A stretch of DNA of 64,000 nt. Source: Belliella calami (GTDB lineage: Bacteria; Bacteroidota; Bacteroidia; Cytophagales; Cyclobacteriaceae). Position 1 is the stretch's first letter, and each line of letters opens with the position of its first letter. A model generated the notes under the pieces. That model made no database searches, had not been told where the DNA came from, and saw only the letters and a list, made by a program, of their open reading frames with translations. Of the stretch, positions 26,647 through 37,400 are shown piece after piece. Both the position numbers and the translations under genes were made by a program. The DNA is taken from contig NZ_JAKZGS010000009.1 in assembly GCF_022549695.1 (NCBI RefSeq), positions 62,001 to 126,000 of the forward strand. Reading direction: 5' to 3'.

Positions 26647-29286
26647 TCAATTAATAGTGATAAAACTAGCAATCCCCAATCTTACCCCACCTCTTTCGTA
26701 ACGGCTATTTTCAAATCCTGCACCCATTTCAAGTCTGAAAATCCTGAACAAATTATCCAAAGAGTAACCGACTTCCCAATAATGTGGGGAGTTGGCTGTT
26801 TTCAGATAATTGAAGAAAATATTTTCTCTCACACCAGAGAACCTCAGCATGGGTAATTGAGTAAGTAGAAACTTCCTAAATTGGTAATGCACGATTCCGC
26901 TCACATAGTCTGACTGGGAGCTGTATCGATAATAATCCATAAATCGATAGTTTGAAGCTACTCCCATGTTGGCAAATATGGTTCTATTGCCTCCAAAATG
27001 TACGAAGTCTTGAAAATAGACTTGGTTATTGTTTAAGAAAGAGCCTGCTCTAAGGTTGAAGTCAAGTTTTCCGCTGACTCCAAAATTGAAGAAATGCTCA
27101 AGTCCAAATTCAGCCAAATCAAAGTCTGCTTGATCTTGGGAGTTTCCTGTTTTAATCCCTTTTGTGTAGGAGAATTTCAATAAAGGGGCTGTAGTATATA
27201 TAGGGGATTTTCGTCCATTTCTAATTTCATACTTGACTCCAGGCCTCCAATCAAAGCTACTGTTCCAAATTAGTGCCCTGTGGTTGTCAAACGCATTTGC
27301 CGAAGCCTCCACATTTTCTGGTATGTTTTCTGTGTATTCTCTTTCGGGTTTTTTGTAAAGACTAAAATTGCTATTGTTTTCCAGCGTCCTTCTGTTGGCA
27401 AATGTCAGGTTGGTTCTGTAGGTGATGGCATCATTTTTCCTATTTGCAAAATAGAATGTGGCAAAATCCTGCTCAAACAGTTTCATGTAGTTTTGCCGAA
27501 GTAAAATGGAATACAAAGCATTCACTTGCTCGTTGATAGGGTTGTCGGTGTTATATTGGAATATATAAGAGCCTCCTTTTAGACCCAAAGTATAACCAGG
27601 TCTTCCTTTGTTTACTGAATGCCTGATATCTATTGCACCATAAAATTGTTGACTTGAAAATCCATACCTAGCTATGGGTTCAAAATACCAAGATTTAACA
27701 TGGTTTGTGACACTGTCAGCCATTTTTGTGCTTTTATCTATTCTATAAAAACCCGCTAAACCCATTTTATAACCTTCTACTGTATTGAAAGAAAGTTTGG
27801 AAATGTTTGGCTTGAAACCAGCAGATCTTCCCTTGCCAAAATTGTATGTACCTCCAGTTATAATATCTCCAGGGTTGAATTTTCTTCTCGCTTTTTTGAT
27901 GATCGTATCATTTTCACTTATCTTGGCAGCCTCTATGACAGCTACACTATCATCTCTTTGATAACCTTTGATTTCTGCTTCTGTGAGTTTCACAGGTCGG
28001 ATGCTATCCCAATAGCTCAAATCCCTTTTTTTGGCTAAACTATCGACTTTATACGATCTGTTGGAAATCACTTCTACGTTTTCTCTTTCCTTTTCTGCTT
28101 CTTTTTCATATTCATTGACAAGCTTTCTAAAGTCTTTTCTAGTCATTTTGTCTGCCTGAGCCATTTGATCCAAGGCAGAAGCATTCTTGTCGAAAGTGCT
28201 CCGTTCTTGCGGAACATCATCGATTTTTTCATCAATGATAGTCGTTTCTACTATTAGGTCTGGGTTTAGTTGGACTTTATAATCTCTTGTTGAGGCTAAG
28301 TATCTGTACTCACCCGCAAAGCCAAAGAATTTACCTCCAAAATCATAGGTGTGTGTTGTAGGCATCCATACATTTTCTGCAACCTCAGCATAGAGTTGTC
28401 TGGCGTTGATATCAAATCCTAGCAAAGAAGTTTTTAAATCAAGACTGTGAATGGCCCAAATGTCTTCTATTATTTGGATATATCCTTCAAAAACCCGCTC
28501 CCCTCTTGATCTTGGAGTGACTCTTATTTTGTTGATAGTTTTGCCGTTTTCAATAAAAGAACCTTCAAGCCTAAACCGGTAGTAGGCAAAAGCTGAAGGA
28601 GCAAGTGGAGATATGGCTTCGTTGATTTTTTCATTATAAAAACTCGTCGCCAAATAAGGGGCAGGAGAGGTCTGGTTGTTATCCCCGTTTGTTCGGATGC
28701 TGATTACTTTTTCTTCGATCGTATTGGGTTGTTTGAAAGTGATTTCGGAAACAGACTCGGTTGTGTAGGCTTCATTTAACTTCATCCCTTCTTTTTCCAA
28801 TTTCTTTTTGATGAAAAATGGCGCGTTGGTAAGCTGTCCTGTACCCTTTAGATAGACCATCATGCTATATTCTTGAACTTGTAGTCTGTGATACTTGGCT
28901 TTGGAGATTGCTTTTCGCATGATTGTCAGAGCTGGGTCTTCTGCTTTGCTATTGACGGTCACTTCCTGTAGCGCGTAAGTCTGTTGCTCGAGTTCAAAAT
29001 TCAATTCTACCCATTCGTTCTTTACTTCTACTGCTTTGAGTAGGGCTGCATAACCGAGAAACTGTACCACTACATCATAGTAACCAGGCTTGAGTTTGTA
29101 TTCATATTCTCCATTTTGATTGGTTGGTACACCATCAGCAAGATTTCTGATATAAACAGAAGCATATGCTAGCGGTTCTCCGGAGTCTCCCTTGACAGTC
29201 CCTCTGATACCTTGAGCTTGAATGCCTTGAAAAAAAACTATAGATAAAAAAAGCAGCAAGATTTTTTGAGTTGAAAGTGATTTCAT
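26647..29286 (-). CDS. DUF5686 / carboxypeptidase-regulatory-like outer-membrane protein
   Basis: An 879-residue protein with a signal peptide (MKSLSTQKILLLFLSIVFFQGIQAQ). It then has a CarboxypepD_reg-like beta-sandwich (GIRGTVKGDSGEPLAYASVYI, residues 26-110), the DUF5686 region beginning DPALTIMRKAISKAKYHR, and a long C-terminal part rich in alternating aromatic/polar strands that looks like a beta-barrel. This is a common Bacteroidota outer-membrane protein of unknown role that resembles TonB-dependent receptors without a plug. ATG 29286 is preferred to 29364 because only it starts a signal peptide. A Lys/Glu-rich segment (ENVEVISNRSYK and surroundings) may form a periplasmic coiled coil. 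Monocistronic. Confidence 0.88.
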   Translation of the reverse strand: MKSLSTQKILLLFLSIVFFQGIQAQGIRGTVKGDSGEPLAYASVYIRNLADGVPTNQNGEYEYKLKPGYYDVVVQFLGYAALLKAVEVKNEWVELNFELEQQTYALQEVTVNSKAEDPALTIMRKAISKAKYHRLQVQEYSMMVYLKGTGQLTNAPFFIKKKLEKEGMKLNEAYTTESVSEITFKQPNTIEEKVISIRTNGDNNQTSPAPYLATSFYNEKINEAISPLAPSAFAYYRFRLEGSFIENGKTINKIRVTPRSRGERVFEGYIQIIEDIWAIHSLDLKTSLLGFDINARQLYAEVAENVWMPTTHTYDFGGKFFGFAGEYRYLASTRDYKVQLNPDLIVETTIIDEKIDDVPQERSTFDKNASALDQMAQADKMTRKDFRKLVNEYEKEAEKERENVEVISNRSYKVDSLAKKRDLSYWDSIRPVKLTEAEIKGYQRDDSVAVIEAAKISENDTIIKKARRKFNPGDIITGGTYNFGKGRSAGFKPNISKLSFNTVEGYKMGLAGFYRIDKSTKMADSVTNHVKSWYFEPIARYGFSSQQFYGAIDIRHSVNKGRPGYTLGLKGGSYIFQYNTDNPINEQVNALYSILLRQNYMKLFEQDFATFYFANRKNDAITYRTNLTFANRRTLENNSNFSLYKKPEREYTENIPENVEASANAFDNHRALIWNSSFDWRPGVKYEIRNGRKSPIYTTAPLLKFSYTKGIKTGNSQDQADFDLAEFGLEHFFNFGVSGKLDFNLRAGSFLNNNQVYFQDFVHFGGNRTIFANMGVASNYRFMDYYRYSSQSDYVSGIVHYQFRKFLLTQLPMLRFSGVRENIFFNYLKTANSPHYWEVGYSLDNLFRIFRLEMGAGFENSRYERGGVRLGIASFITIN

Positions 29287-29796
29287 ATTCTTTTCCAAAT
29301 TAATACAAGTGAAAAGTAAAACAAATTTATTTAAACGGCATTCTTTAAAATCTTGTTTTGACAAAAATTAACAGTTTAGTAGAAGTCCTGAGATTTTGTT
29401 GTTGTTTTATGAAAATAAACTTCACTATGATTTGATTTTTAAATTGAAGATTTTAAGATATAATATTTTGCAAAAGTTTGTGTTTTTGTAATTTCAATTC
29501 TTTTTCTGCCAAGATTGATTTTTTTCAAAACTCAAAGAAGTTTTTTTTCACATTTTTAATAAAACCCGAAAATTTTAACTATTCGAAAAATTCAATCGTT
29601 TTCGGTTGTGTAAATAGCAACAAAATATTGGATGTGTTGATGATTAGTGAAAAATACCTTTATTCTGTTAACAAGTAAATCTGCAAATGGCTTGCGGGGC
29701 ATTTGTTAAAAATTGCAAAATTAAAATTAAACGTTCAACTTGGATGAGAAATTAACTATTAAACCTAAATCCGTTTTTTTCAAAACAACAAACCCT
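29287..29796. other. 510-bp divergent region upstream of susC
   Basis: This very A/T-rich sequence separates the DUF5686 and SusC genes. TACCTTTA at 29655-29662 is a possible -7 element for susC, but the nearest TTG triplets are 15 and 24 nt upstream, so it is a weak candidate. The leader to the susC ATG would be about 130 nt. No ECF sigma, anti-sigma or hybrid two-component regulator gene lies here, unlike at many SusC/D loci. Confidence 0.45.
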
Positions 29797-32790
29797 ATGA
29801 GAAATAATTTACAAAAAATGAAAGTATTTCTGATGATTACAGCCTTGCTTTTTGCAGCTGTACTCACGGCAAATGCACAAAACAGGGAGGTATCAGGAAC
29901 AGTTCTGGATAAAACCATGGGTGATCCCCTTCCCGGAGTAACTGTATTGGTCAAAGGAACGACCCGAGGAACCAACACTGACTTAGATGGAAAATTCACC
30001 ATTTCCCTTCAGCCAGGAGACCAAGTATTAGTGTTTTCATTTGTGGGCTTCAGTCCACAAGAAGTCACTGTAGGTAATCAAAGTGTCATCAATGTAGAAC
30101 TTGATGAGGACATCCAATCTCTTCAGGAGGCTGTAGTAATTGGTTATGGTACACAAGATAAAAAGGAAATTACAAGTTCAGTGGCAAGTATCGGTACAGA
30201 AGGTTTCAATAAAGGTAACTTTCCAAATCCACAGTCATTGTTGACAGGTAAGGTAGCAGGTCTGAATATCTCTACACCAGGTGGTTCACCAAATGCGCAG
30301 CCAACTGTTAGATTAAGAGGTATTTCTTCTTTTGGAGCGAACTCTTCTCCTTTAGTAGTATTGGATGGGGTGATTGGTGCATCTATTGATGCTGTCGATC
30401 CAAACGATATCGAGACGATAGATGTATTGAAGGATGCTTCAGCAGCTGCTATATATGGTACAAGAGGTGCGGCAGGTGTGATCTTGATTACTACAAAAAA
30501 AGGAAGCACCAAAAAAGGTTTCTCAAATGTAACAATCAATACTTTTGGTACAGCTGAGCAGGCTACTAATCTAATTCCTGTATTGAGTCCAGATGAATTC
30601 AGAGCAAGGAGACCAGAGACTGCTGATTTCGGTAGTAATACGAACTGGAGGGATGAAATCCTAAGGACAGCTTTGAATGGTACTACAAACGCTTCTCTTT
30701 CTGGAGGTTTTGAAAACACCTCTTATTTTGCATCAGTCAATTATAGAAGTAATCAAGGCGTGGTGAAGAATTCAGGAAGAGAAACCTTGAATACGAGATT
30801 AAACTTATCCCATGGAGCTTTAAACAATAGATTGAGAATGAATCTTAATTTGGCATTTACTGATACTGAGGCAAATGATATCCCTGGTGATGCATTATTG
30901 TTTGCTACTATTTTGAATCCAACGATGCCAGTTTTTGATAACTCTCCAAATGGCTTATTGAATGGAGGTTTTTTTCAACCATCAGGGTTTGATAATAACA
31001 ATCCAGTAGCTTTGATCAACACAGTTACCAATCAAACTAAAGTTCGAAATGCATTATATTCTTACAGAGCAGAATATGATATAACTGATGATTTGGTTGT
31101 GTCTGCTCAATTTTCTCAAGATGTTCTTAACACCCTAAACGGTCAATACAGTTCTAGATTAGATGGATCGCCTAACGGTGGTAGAGCTAATAATGGTATT
31201 GCACAGCAAAACACTTTTGACAGAACTAATACCGTTATTTCAGGTAATCTGAGATACGAAACTGAAATTTTTGACGGTATGAATATGTCTCTTTTGGGAG
31301 GTGTTGAAGCACAACTATTTTCTGAAAGAAGTTTTGGGGCACAAACAAGACAGTTCTTGTATGATCAAAGTTGGAACAATCTAGGAGCTGGGGGTATCAG
31401 ATTTGGTGCTAATACTAACCTTTACAGTAACGCAGAAAAATCTCAGTTGAACTCTGTCTTTGGTAGAGCAAATTTTAACTACAGAAATATTTATTTCTTT
31501 TCAGCAACTGTTAGGGCTGAAACATATTCTGGATTTGGTAGAGAGGTACAGACAGGTTACTTCCCAGCTTTTTCAGCTGGAGCAGACTTGAGTCAGATAT
31601 TCGATATGGGACCTTTCAACCAATTCAAGTTGAGAAGTTCATTTGGTATTGTTGGTCAAATTCCTCCGTCTCCTAATTTAGCTATAGCGGTCTTTGAGAA
31701 TGGAAATAGAGTCCAGTTAGATCCTGATAATATTAATTCCGCATGGGTTCCAACTGTATTGAGAACAGATCCAAATCTTTTTCTGCAATGGGAAACAACC
31801 CGAGAGCTCACTTTCGGATTGGATTATGCATTGTTTAATGGTAAGATTACAGGTAGCATGGATTATTACAGAAGAAATATTGAAGATTTGCTTTTTCAAG
31901 CAACAGTCAATGTTGGGCAGCCTAACCCATTTCTTCCTGGTCAGAATTTTAGAACGAATTCTGTTTGGGCAAATATTGCTGGTTTGAATAGCTCCGGATT
32001 TGAATTCCTGATGACGGCCAATAATATCAATTTGGGTGGTGGAGTTACTTGGACTCCAACTGCAGTCTTTACTATTTATGAAAGAGCTAGAATTCAAAAT
32101 ATTGGTGCAGGTGGATTGACATTACCTGAAATAAGAAGAGGCGTTCCAGGGGCTCCCGGTGTAAATAATGCTCAAGTGATCAGAAACATCGAAGGGGAAA
32201 GAGTTGGTGATATCTATGGTCCAAGACTGGAAGGTATTTTAGAAAATGGTACTACCATCATATCTACTGAAACTCCAGATGAGTTTGAAAGATTGGGAAA
32301 TGCACTTCCTACTGGAGACTTCGGTTTTACTAACCAATTCAATTATAAGAACTGGGATTTGAATTTCTTGTTAAGAGGATCGTGGGGACATCAAATGCTG
32401 AATTCGTTTAGATTGTTCTATGAAGGTGATGGAAATGCAACTTGGAATTCCGTAATTACTAAAAACACACCTACTAATCCTGTTATCTCCAATGCACCAA
32501 GTCAAATTTCAGATTTCTATATTGAAAGAGGGGACTTTGTGAGATTGGATAATTTACAAATTGGGTACAATATACCGACAAAATCTAGTATGATTTCTAA
32601 TTTCAGATTGTATGCAGGTGTTCAAAATTTGTTTACATTAACAAGCTTTACTGGTGTTGACCCGGAAGTTAGATGGGTGGATGCTGAAGATCCATTCAAC
32701 CCTGATCAATTAGCTCCTGGCATTGAAAGGAGAAATACTTATTTTGTCCCTAGAATTTGGACAACAGGATTGACAATAACCTTTAAATAA
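29797..32790 (+). CDS. SusC/RagA family TonB-linked outer-membrane transporter
   Basis: A 997-residue TonB-dependent transporter forming the channel of a SusCD nutrient-import complex. A signal peptide (KVFLMITALLFAAVLTANAQ) is followed by the CarboxypepD_reg-like domain (REVSGTVLDKTMGDPLPGV ... GTNTDLDGKF), the SusC-specific VVIGYGTQDKKEITSSV TonB-box/plug junction, and the plug motifs TVRLRGISSFGANSSPLVV and IDVLKDASAAAIYGTRGAAG. The remainder is a 22-strand-type barrel ending in an aromatic-rich strand. The start at ATG 29797 is better than the upstream 29740 frame. susD follows after 18 nt. Ligand unknown. Confidence 0.95.
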   Translation: MRNNLQKMKVFLMITALLFAAVLTANAQNREVSGTVLDKTMGDPLPGVTVLVKGTTRGTNTDLDGKFTISLQPGDQVLVFSFVGFSPQEVTVGNQSVINVELDEDIQSLQEAVVIGYGTQDKKEITSSVASIGTEGFNKGNFPNPQSLLTGKVAGLNISTPGGSPNAQPTVRLRGISSFGANSSPLVVLDGVIGASIDAVDPNDIETIDVLKDASAAAIYGTRGAAGVILITTKKGSTKKGFSNVTINTFGTAEQATNLIPVLSPDEFRARRPETADFGSNTNWRDEILRTALNGTTNASLSGGFENTSYFASVNYRSNQGVVKNSGRETLNTRLNLSHGALNNRLRMNLNLAFTDTEANDIPGDALLFATILNPTMPVFDNSPNGLLNGGFFQPSGFDNNNPVALINTVTNQTKVRNALYSYRAEYDITDDLVVSAQFSQDVLNTLNGQYSSRLDGSPNGGRANNGIAQQNTFDRTNTVISGNLRYETEIFDGMNMSLLGGVEAQLFSERSFGAQTRQFLYDQSWNNLGAGGIRFGANTNLYSNAEKSQLNSVFGRANFNYRNIYFFSATVRAETYSGFGREVQTGYFPAFSAGADLSQIFDMGPFNQFKLRSSFGIVGQIPPSPNLAIAVFENGNRVQLDPDNINSAWVPTVLRTDPNLFLQWETTRELTFGLDYALFNGKITGSMDYYRRNIEDLLFQATVNVGQPNPFLPGQNFRTNSVWANIAGLNSSGFEFLMTANNINLGGGVTWTPTAVFTIYERARIQNIGAGGLTLPEIRRGVPGAPGVNNAQVIRNIEGERVGDIYGPRLEGILENGTTIISTETPDEFERLGNALPTGDFGFTNQFNYKNWDLNFLLRGSWGHQMLNSFRLFYEGDGNATWNSVITKNTPTNPVISNAPSQISDFYIERGDFVRLDNLQIGYNIPTKSSMISNFRLYAGVQNLFTLTSFTGVDPEVRWVDAEDPFNPDQLAPGIERRNTYFVPRIWTTGLTITFK

Positions 32791-32808
32791 CATAAACTGA
32801 TTTATACT

Positions 32809-34308
32809 ATGTTACGATCAATAAAAACAATATGTGTAGGAGGACTCGTGGCGATGACCATGGTGTCGTGTGAGTTGGAGCAGGAAGTGCTAACTGGGGT
32901 TACCCAAGAGCGGCTTATCAACGAAGCCCCGCCAGAACTTGCTGAGGTTTTGAAGCAGTCTGCTTATAGTAGATTGATGGGAGATGGTAGCTGGGGAGGT
33001 CATGGAGGTCTTTACAGTTATCAAGAGATTACATCTGATGAAATGGCCATCCCTGTGAAAGGTGGTGACTGGAATGATGGAGGTCTTTGGGTACGTGCAC
33101 ATAGACATACTTGGAGTATAGATGATACAGAATTAAATGGGGTATGGGATATACCATTTAGAGTTATTGCGGAAACAAACTCTTTGTTACAGCAATACCC
33201 TGATATTGAAGAGCTTGCTGCAGAGATGAGGGTTTTAAGAGCTTTTTGTTATCTAGTTTTATTAGATAATTTTGGAGGTGGAGTACCTTTGGTAATTGAG
33301 ACTACCACTGATCCGAACCCACCGAGTTCGTCCAGAGAAGAGTTATTCAACTTCATTGAGTCAAGTGTACTGGAAAATGTAGATATCTTGACAAGAGAAA
33401 ATAGAAGAATCAATTTTAACTTTTGGTCTGCCCATATGATTTTGGCAAAACTGTACATGAATGCTGAGGTTTATATTGGCCAGCCAAAATGGACCGAAGC
33501 TAATGCTGTACTTGATGTTATTATCAACGAGGGTCCATATAGTTTGGCTCCTAACTATTTTGCTAATTTTGCTACAGCCAATGCAAATTCAGTAGAGAAT
33601 ATGTTTACGCTTCCATATGATGCCAATAATGCTGGTGGTTTCAATATTCACCATATGGCACTTCACTATGAATCTCAAAAAACATTTGATTTGGTAGATC
33701 AGCCATGGAATGGCTATGCAGCATTGGAGGATTTCTATAACAGTTATGATGATGCTGATTTGAGAAAAGAAAACTTTAGGGTAGGCTTGCAGTTTGAATT
33801 GGATGGGGTAACTCCTCTTAGGGATGATGCAGGTTTTGATGGAGATCCTGATGGAGTGGAAGTTAATTTTACGCCACAGATCAATGAATTGGCACCAAAT
33901 GCATTTAGACAAGCTGGAGCAAGGGTGAATAAATTTGAAATTGCCATAGGTGCACAGCCGGATTTGAACAATGATTTCCCTGTATTTAGATATGCTGATG
34001 CAATTCTTTTGAAAGCAGAAGTATTGTTGAGACAAGGTAACGCAGCTGGAGGTTTAGAGTATGTCAATCAAGTAAGGGATAGGGTAAATGTTCCACTTTA
34101 CACAGAGTTGACTATGGATAATTTATTGGCTGAAAGAGGTAGAGAATTATTTGCCGAAGGATGGAGAAGATCAGATTTGATCAGATTCAATAGATTTGGA
34201 GCTCCTTGGTGGGAGAAGCCAAGTTCACCGGAAACTAGACGTGTGTTTCCGATTCCATTGAATAAAATTCAAGCGAACGTAAGATTGACCCAAAACCCTG
34301 GTTATTAA
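32809..34308 (+). CDS. RagB/SusD family surface lipoprotein
   Basis: A 499-residue lipoprotein that caps SusC and captures the ligand at the cell surface. The signal MLRSIKTICVGGLVAMTMVSC ends in a lipobox (Cys21), and the acidic stretch after the Cys (ELEQE) resembles Bacteroidota surface-export signals. The SusD fold is supported by the N-terminal LRAFCYLVLLDNFGGGVPLV helix pair, the central Trp-rich segment (WSAHMILAKLYMNAEVYIG), and the C-terminal FRYADAILLKAEVLLRQG ... LLAERGRELFAEGWRR ... FPIPLNKIQANVRLTQNPGY, all characteristic. It is in the same operon as susC and followed by a strong terminator. Nothing in the sequence reveals the substrate. Confidence 0.95.
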   Translation: MLRSIKTICVGGLVAMTMVSCELEQEVLTGVTQERLINEAPPELAEVLKQSAYSRLMGDGSWGGHGGLYSYQEITSDEMAIPVKGGDWNDGGLWVRAHRHTWSIDDTELNGVWDIPFRVIAETNSLLQQYPDIEELAAEMRVLRAFCYLVLLDNFGGGVPLVIETTTDPNPPSSSREELFNFIESSVLENVDILTRENRRINFNFWSAHMILAKLYMNAEVYIGQPKWTEANAVLDVIINEGPYSLAPNYFANFATANANSVENMFTLPYDANNAGGFNIHHMALHYESQKTFDLVDQPWNGYAALEDFYNSYDDADLRKENFRVGLQFELDGVTPLRDDAGFDGDPDGVEVNFTPQINELAPNAFRQAGARVNKFEIAIGAQPDLNNDFPVFRYADAILLKAEVLLRQGNAAGGLEYVNQVRDRVNVPLYTELTMDNLLAERGRELFAEGWRRSDLIRFNRFGAPWWEKPSSPETRRVFPIPLNKIQANVRLTQNPGY

Positions 34309-34332
34309 TTTCCATACTGTTATATTTTTTAT

Positions 34333-34366
34333 AAAAGAAGTGTGCATTTGCACACTTCTTTTTAAT
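34333..34366. terminator. Terminator after susCD
   Basis: Perfect 13-bp stem aaaagaagtgtgc / gcacacttctttt (34333-34345 with 34350-34362), loop attt. It separates susCD from the VCBS genes, so the latter may have a separate promoter or depend on partial read-through. Confidence 0.85.
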
Positions 34367-34420
34367 TATAAGCGAGTACATTTATCCTACATTAAGACAC
34401 ATCGGTAATTTATTCATTTG

Positions 34421-37400
34421 ATGTCAGTGAAGACTACGATAGCCCAATTTAACCTCATAATTCTGCTAATATTCTTTTTTTCTTGTCAAGAAAAAAATGA
34501 TAAAATCCTGCTTTTTGAGTTATTGGATAAGTCGCATACAGGTGTAGATTTCAATAATGAATTGACCTATACAGAACAGCTCAATCCTTATACTTTCAGG
34601 AATTTCTATAATGGTGGTGGTGTCGCTTTGGGGGATATCAACAATGATGGACTGATAGATATTTTTTTGACAGGAAATCAGGTTGGGAATAAGCTTTATC
34701 TAAATAAAGGCAACTTTCAGTTTGAAGACATTACTCAAAAGGCGGGATTGGAAGTGCCGGGAGTTTGGTCTACAGGAGTCAGTATGGCTGATGTGAATGG
34801 AGATGGTCTCTTGGATATCTACATTTGCAAATCTGGACCACTCGGTGGAGACCAAAGACACAATGAGCTTTTTATCAACAATGGAGACATGACGTTTTCA
34901 GAAATGTCCAAAGAATACGGCATTGCAGATGAGGGGTTGTCCCAGCATGCGGTCTTTTTTGATTTTGATAAAGATGGAGACCTTGATATGTATTTGCTGA
35001 ATAACTCTGCTAGATCTGTTGGGATCAATGACTTGAGAACAGGGCAGAGAGATGTAAGAGATCCTTTTGGTGGAAATAAATTATACCGCAATGACAATGG
35101 TAAATTTGTAGATGTCAGTGATGAGGCTGGGATTTATGGGAGTTCGATAGGATATGGTCTGGGAGTCACTGTAGCTGATATCAACAAAGACGGCTGGCCA
35201 GATTTGTATGTCTCCAATGATTTTTTTGAAAAAGACTATCTGTATCTCAATAATGGTGATGGGACATTCACAGAAAGTCTCGAAAGTATGATGACTGAGA
35301 TCAGTATGGGGTCTATGGGAGCTGATATCGCAGACCTTGATAACAATGGCTGGCCTGATGTCTTTGTCACAGAAATGCTTCCTTCTGATCTTGAAAGAAT
35401 AAAAACCAAAACCCCTTTTGAAGAGTGGGATAAATATCAAGCAAATGTAAAATCAGGATATTTTCATCAATTTACGAGAAATACTTTGCAGAGAAACATG
35501 GGGTATAAACCCAATTCTGAAGAAGTCCATTTTGTGGAAGTAGCGAGACAAGCAGGTGTCCACGCAACAGACTGGAGTTGGGGAGCTTTGATTTTTGATG
35601 TGGACAATGATGGATTGAGGGATGTTTTTGTAGCGAATGGGATAGTGAAAGATTTGACAGACTTTGATTATGTTGATTATTATGTGAACAATCAGAACTT
35701 GATTTCCCAATACAAAAAAGACTCTATACTTCTGACAAAAATGATTGATGAATTCCCTTCAAATCCTCAGCAAAACTTTTTGTTTCAAAACAAAGGGGAT
35801 TTCAGATTTGAGGATATCGCTGCCGCTTCAGGAATGGGGCAATTGACTTTTTCTACAGGTGCAGCATACGCGGATTTGGACAATGATGGGGATTTGGATT
35901 TGGTCATCAATAATCTAAATGGTGAAGTTTCGATTTTTAAAAACAACAGCAATTTGATTCACAATAACAACTTCATACAAATTGATCTCGCGGGTAATTT
36001 TGGGGCAAAAGTCTCCATTTATTCTGGTTCAGAAGTTTTCTATGGAGAACACAATCCTGTCAAAGGATATATGTCCTCTGTAGATCACAGAATGCATTTT
36101 GGTCTGGGAACAATAGATTTGATAGATTCTCTTCTGATCCAGTGGCCAAACTCTTATGCAACTTTGCTGAAAAATGTACAAGTGAATCAATTGTTGGTAA
36201 CTTCTCCTAATAATGCTTTCCCTGTGAATTTGACTCGAAATGAAATTTCTGAAAGTCCAATTTTCACAAAAGCAAAAAACCAAATTCCTTGGAAGCACCA
36301 AGAAAGCGATTATGTGGATTTTGACAGAGACAGGCTTAGATTCTGGATGATCAGCAATGAAGGACCAAAAATTGGAGTTGGAGATATTGACGGTAATGGA
36401 TTGGATGATCTTGTTTTGCCAGGGGCAAGAGGACAAGCAACTACAGTTTGGAAGCAAACACAAGATGGGAGTTTTAAAATGAGTCAGGAATTCACCGAAG
36501 ATCAACTTGCAGAGGATGTGGAGGCATTGTTTTTTGATGCTAATGGGGATGGTTATTTGGATGTATACATGGCTTCGGGAAGCATAGAATTTGGATTGAA
36601 CAATCCAAATTATCAAGATAGACTTTACATTAATGATGGAAATGGGAAATTCAAAAAGTCTTCAAATCAGATACCTCCAAGATTTGAGAGCACATCATTT
36701 GTCAAAGCGTTTGACCATAATGGTGATGGACATTTAGATTTATTGATCGGAGGAAGGTCCATTCCATTTGCTTATGGATTGCCATTGGATGTAAGGCTTT
36801 TGGAAAATGATGGAAGTGGTAATTTTAAAGACATTACCAATTTGGTAGCTGAAGCTTTTTTGAAAATCGGGATGACAAGAGATGCTGCGATAGCAGATTT
36901 TGATGGAGATGGAGACCTTGAGATAATTTTGGTTGGCGAGTGGATGCCGATCAGGTTTTTCAAAAAGGTTAATGGAAAATATGTAGACCTTTCTGAAAAT
37001 TTTGGCTTGTCAAATACAGGTGGGCTTTGGAATACAATTCAAGTATTGGATATCAACAATGACGGAAAACTTGATTTTATAGCTGGAAACATGGGACTCA
37101 ATACACGGCTGAAAGCCTCCGAAGAAAAACCTATGCAATTGCATGTAAATGACTTCGATCAAAACGGTAGCGTAGAGCAGCTCTTAACACAGTATGAAGG
37201 GGAGGGTTCATTTCCTTTGGTTTTGAAAGGCCCTTTGCTCAAGCAATTGCCAAGTCTCAGGAAGCAGTTGTTGAATTATGATGCTTATAAAGACAAGAAA
37301 GTGGAAAATTTATTCCCGAAGGAAATCCTAGAAAGAAGTGTCGTTCACGAGGTACATACTTTGGAAAGTAAGCTGTTTTTGAACAAGGATGATGGCGTTT

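Noticed and set aside
29481-29678. 66-codon frame upstream of susC
   Set aside because: A/T-rich leader sequence without a signal, ribosome site or domain; it overlaps the likely susC promoter region.
34819-37000. Several antisense open frames of 60-200 codons under the VCBS genes (also 39274-39729, 40393-41265, 42556-42981)
   Set aside because: They are shadows of the repeated Asp/Asn/Gly codons of the sense genes and show no start context, signal or domain.
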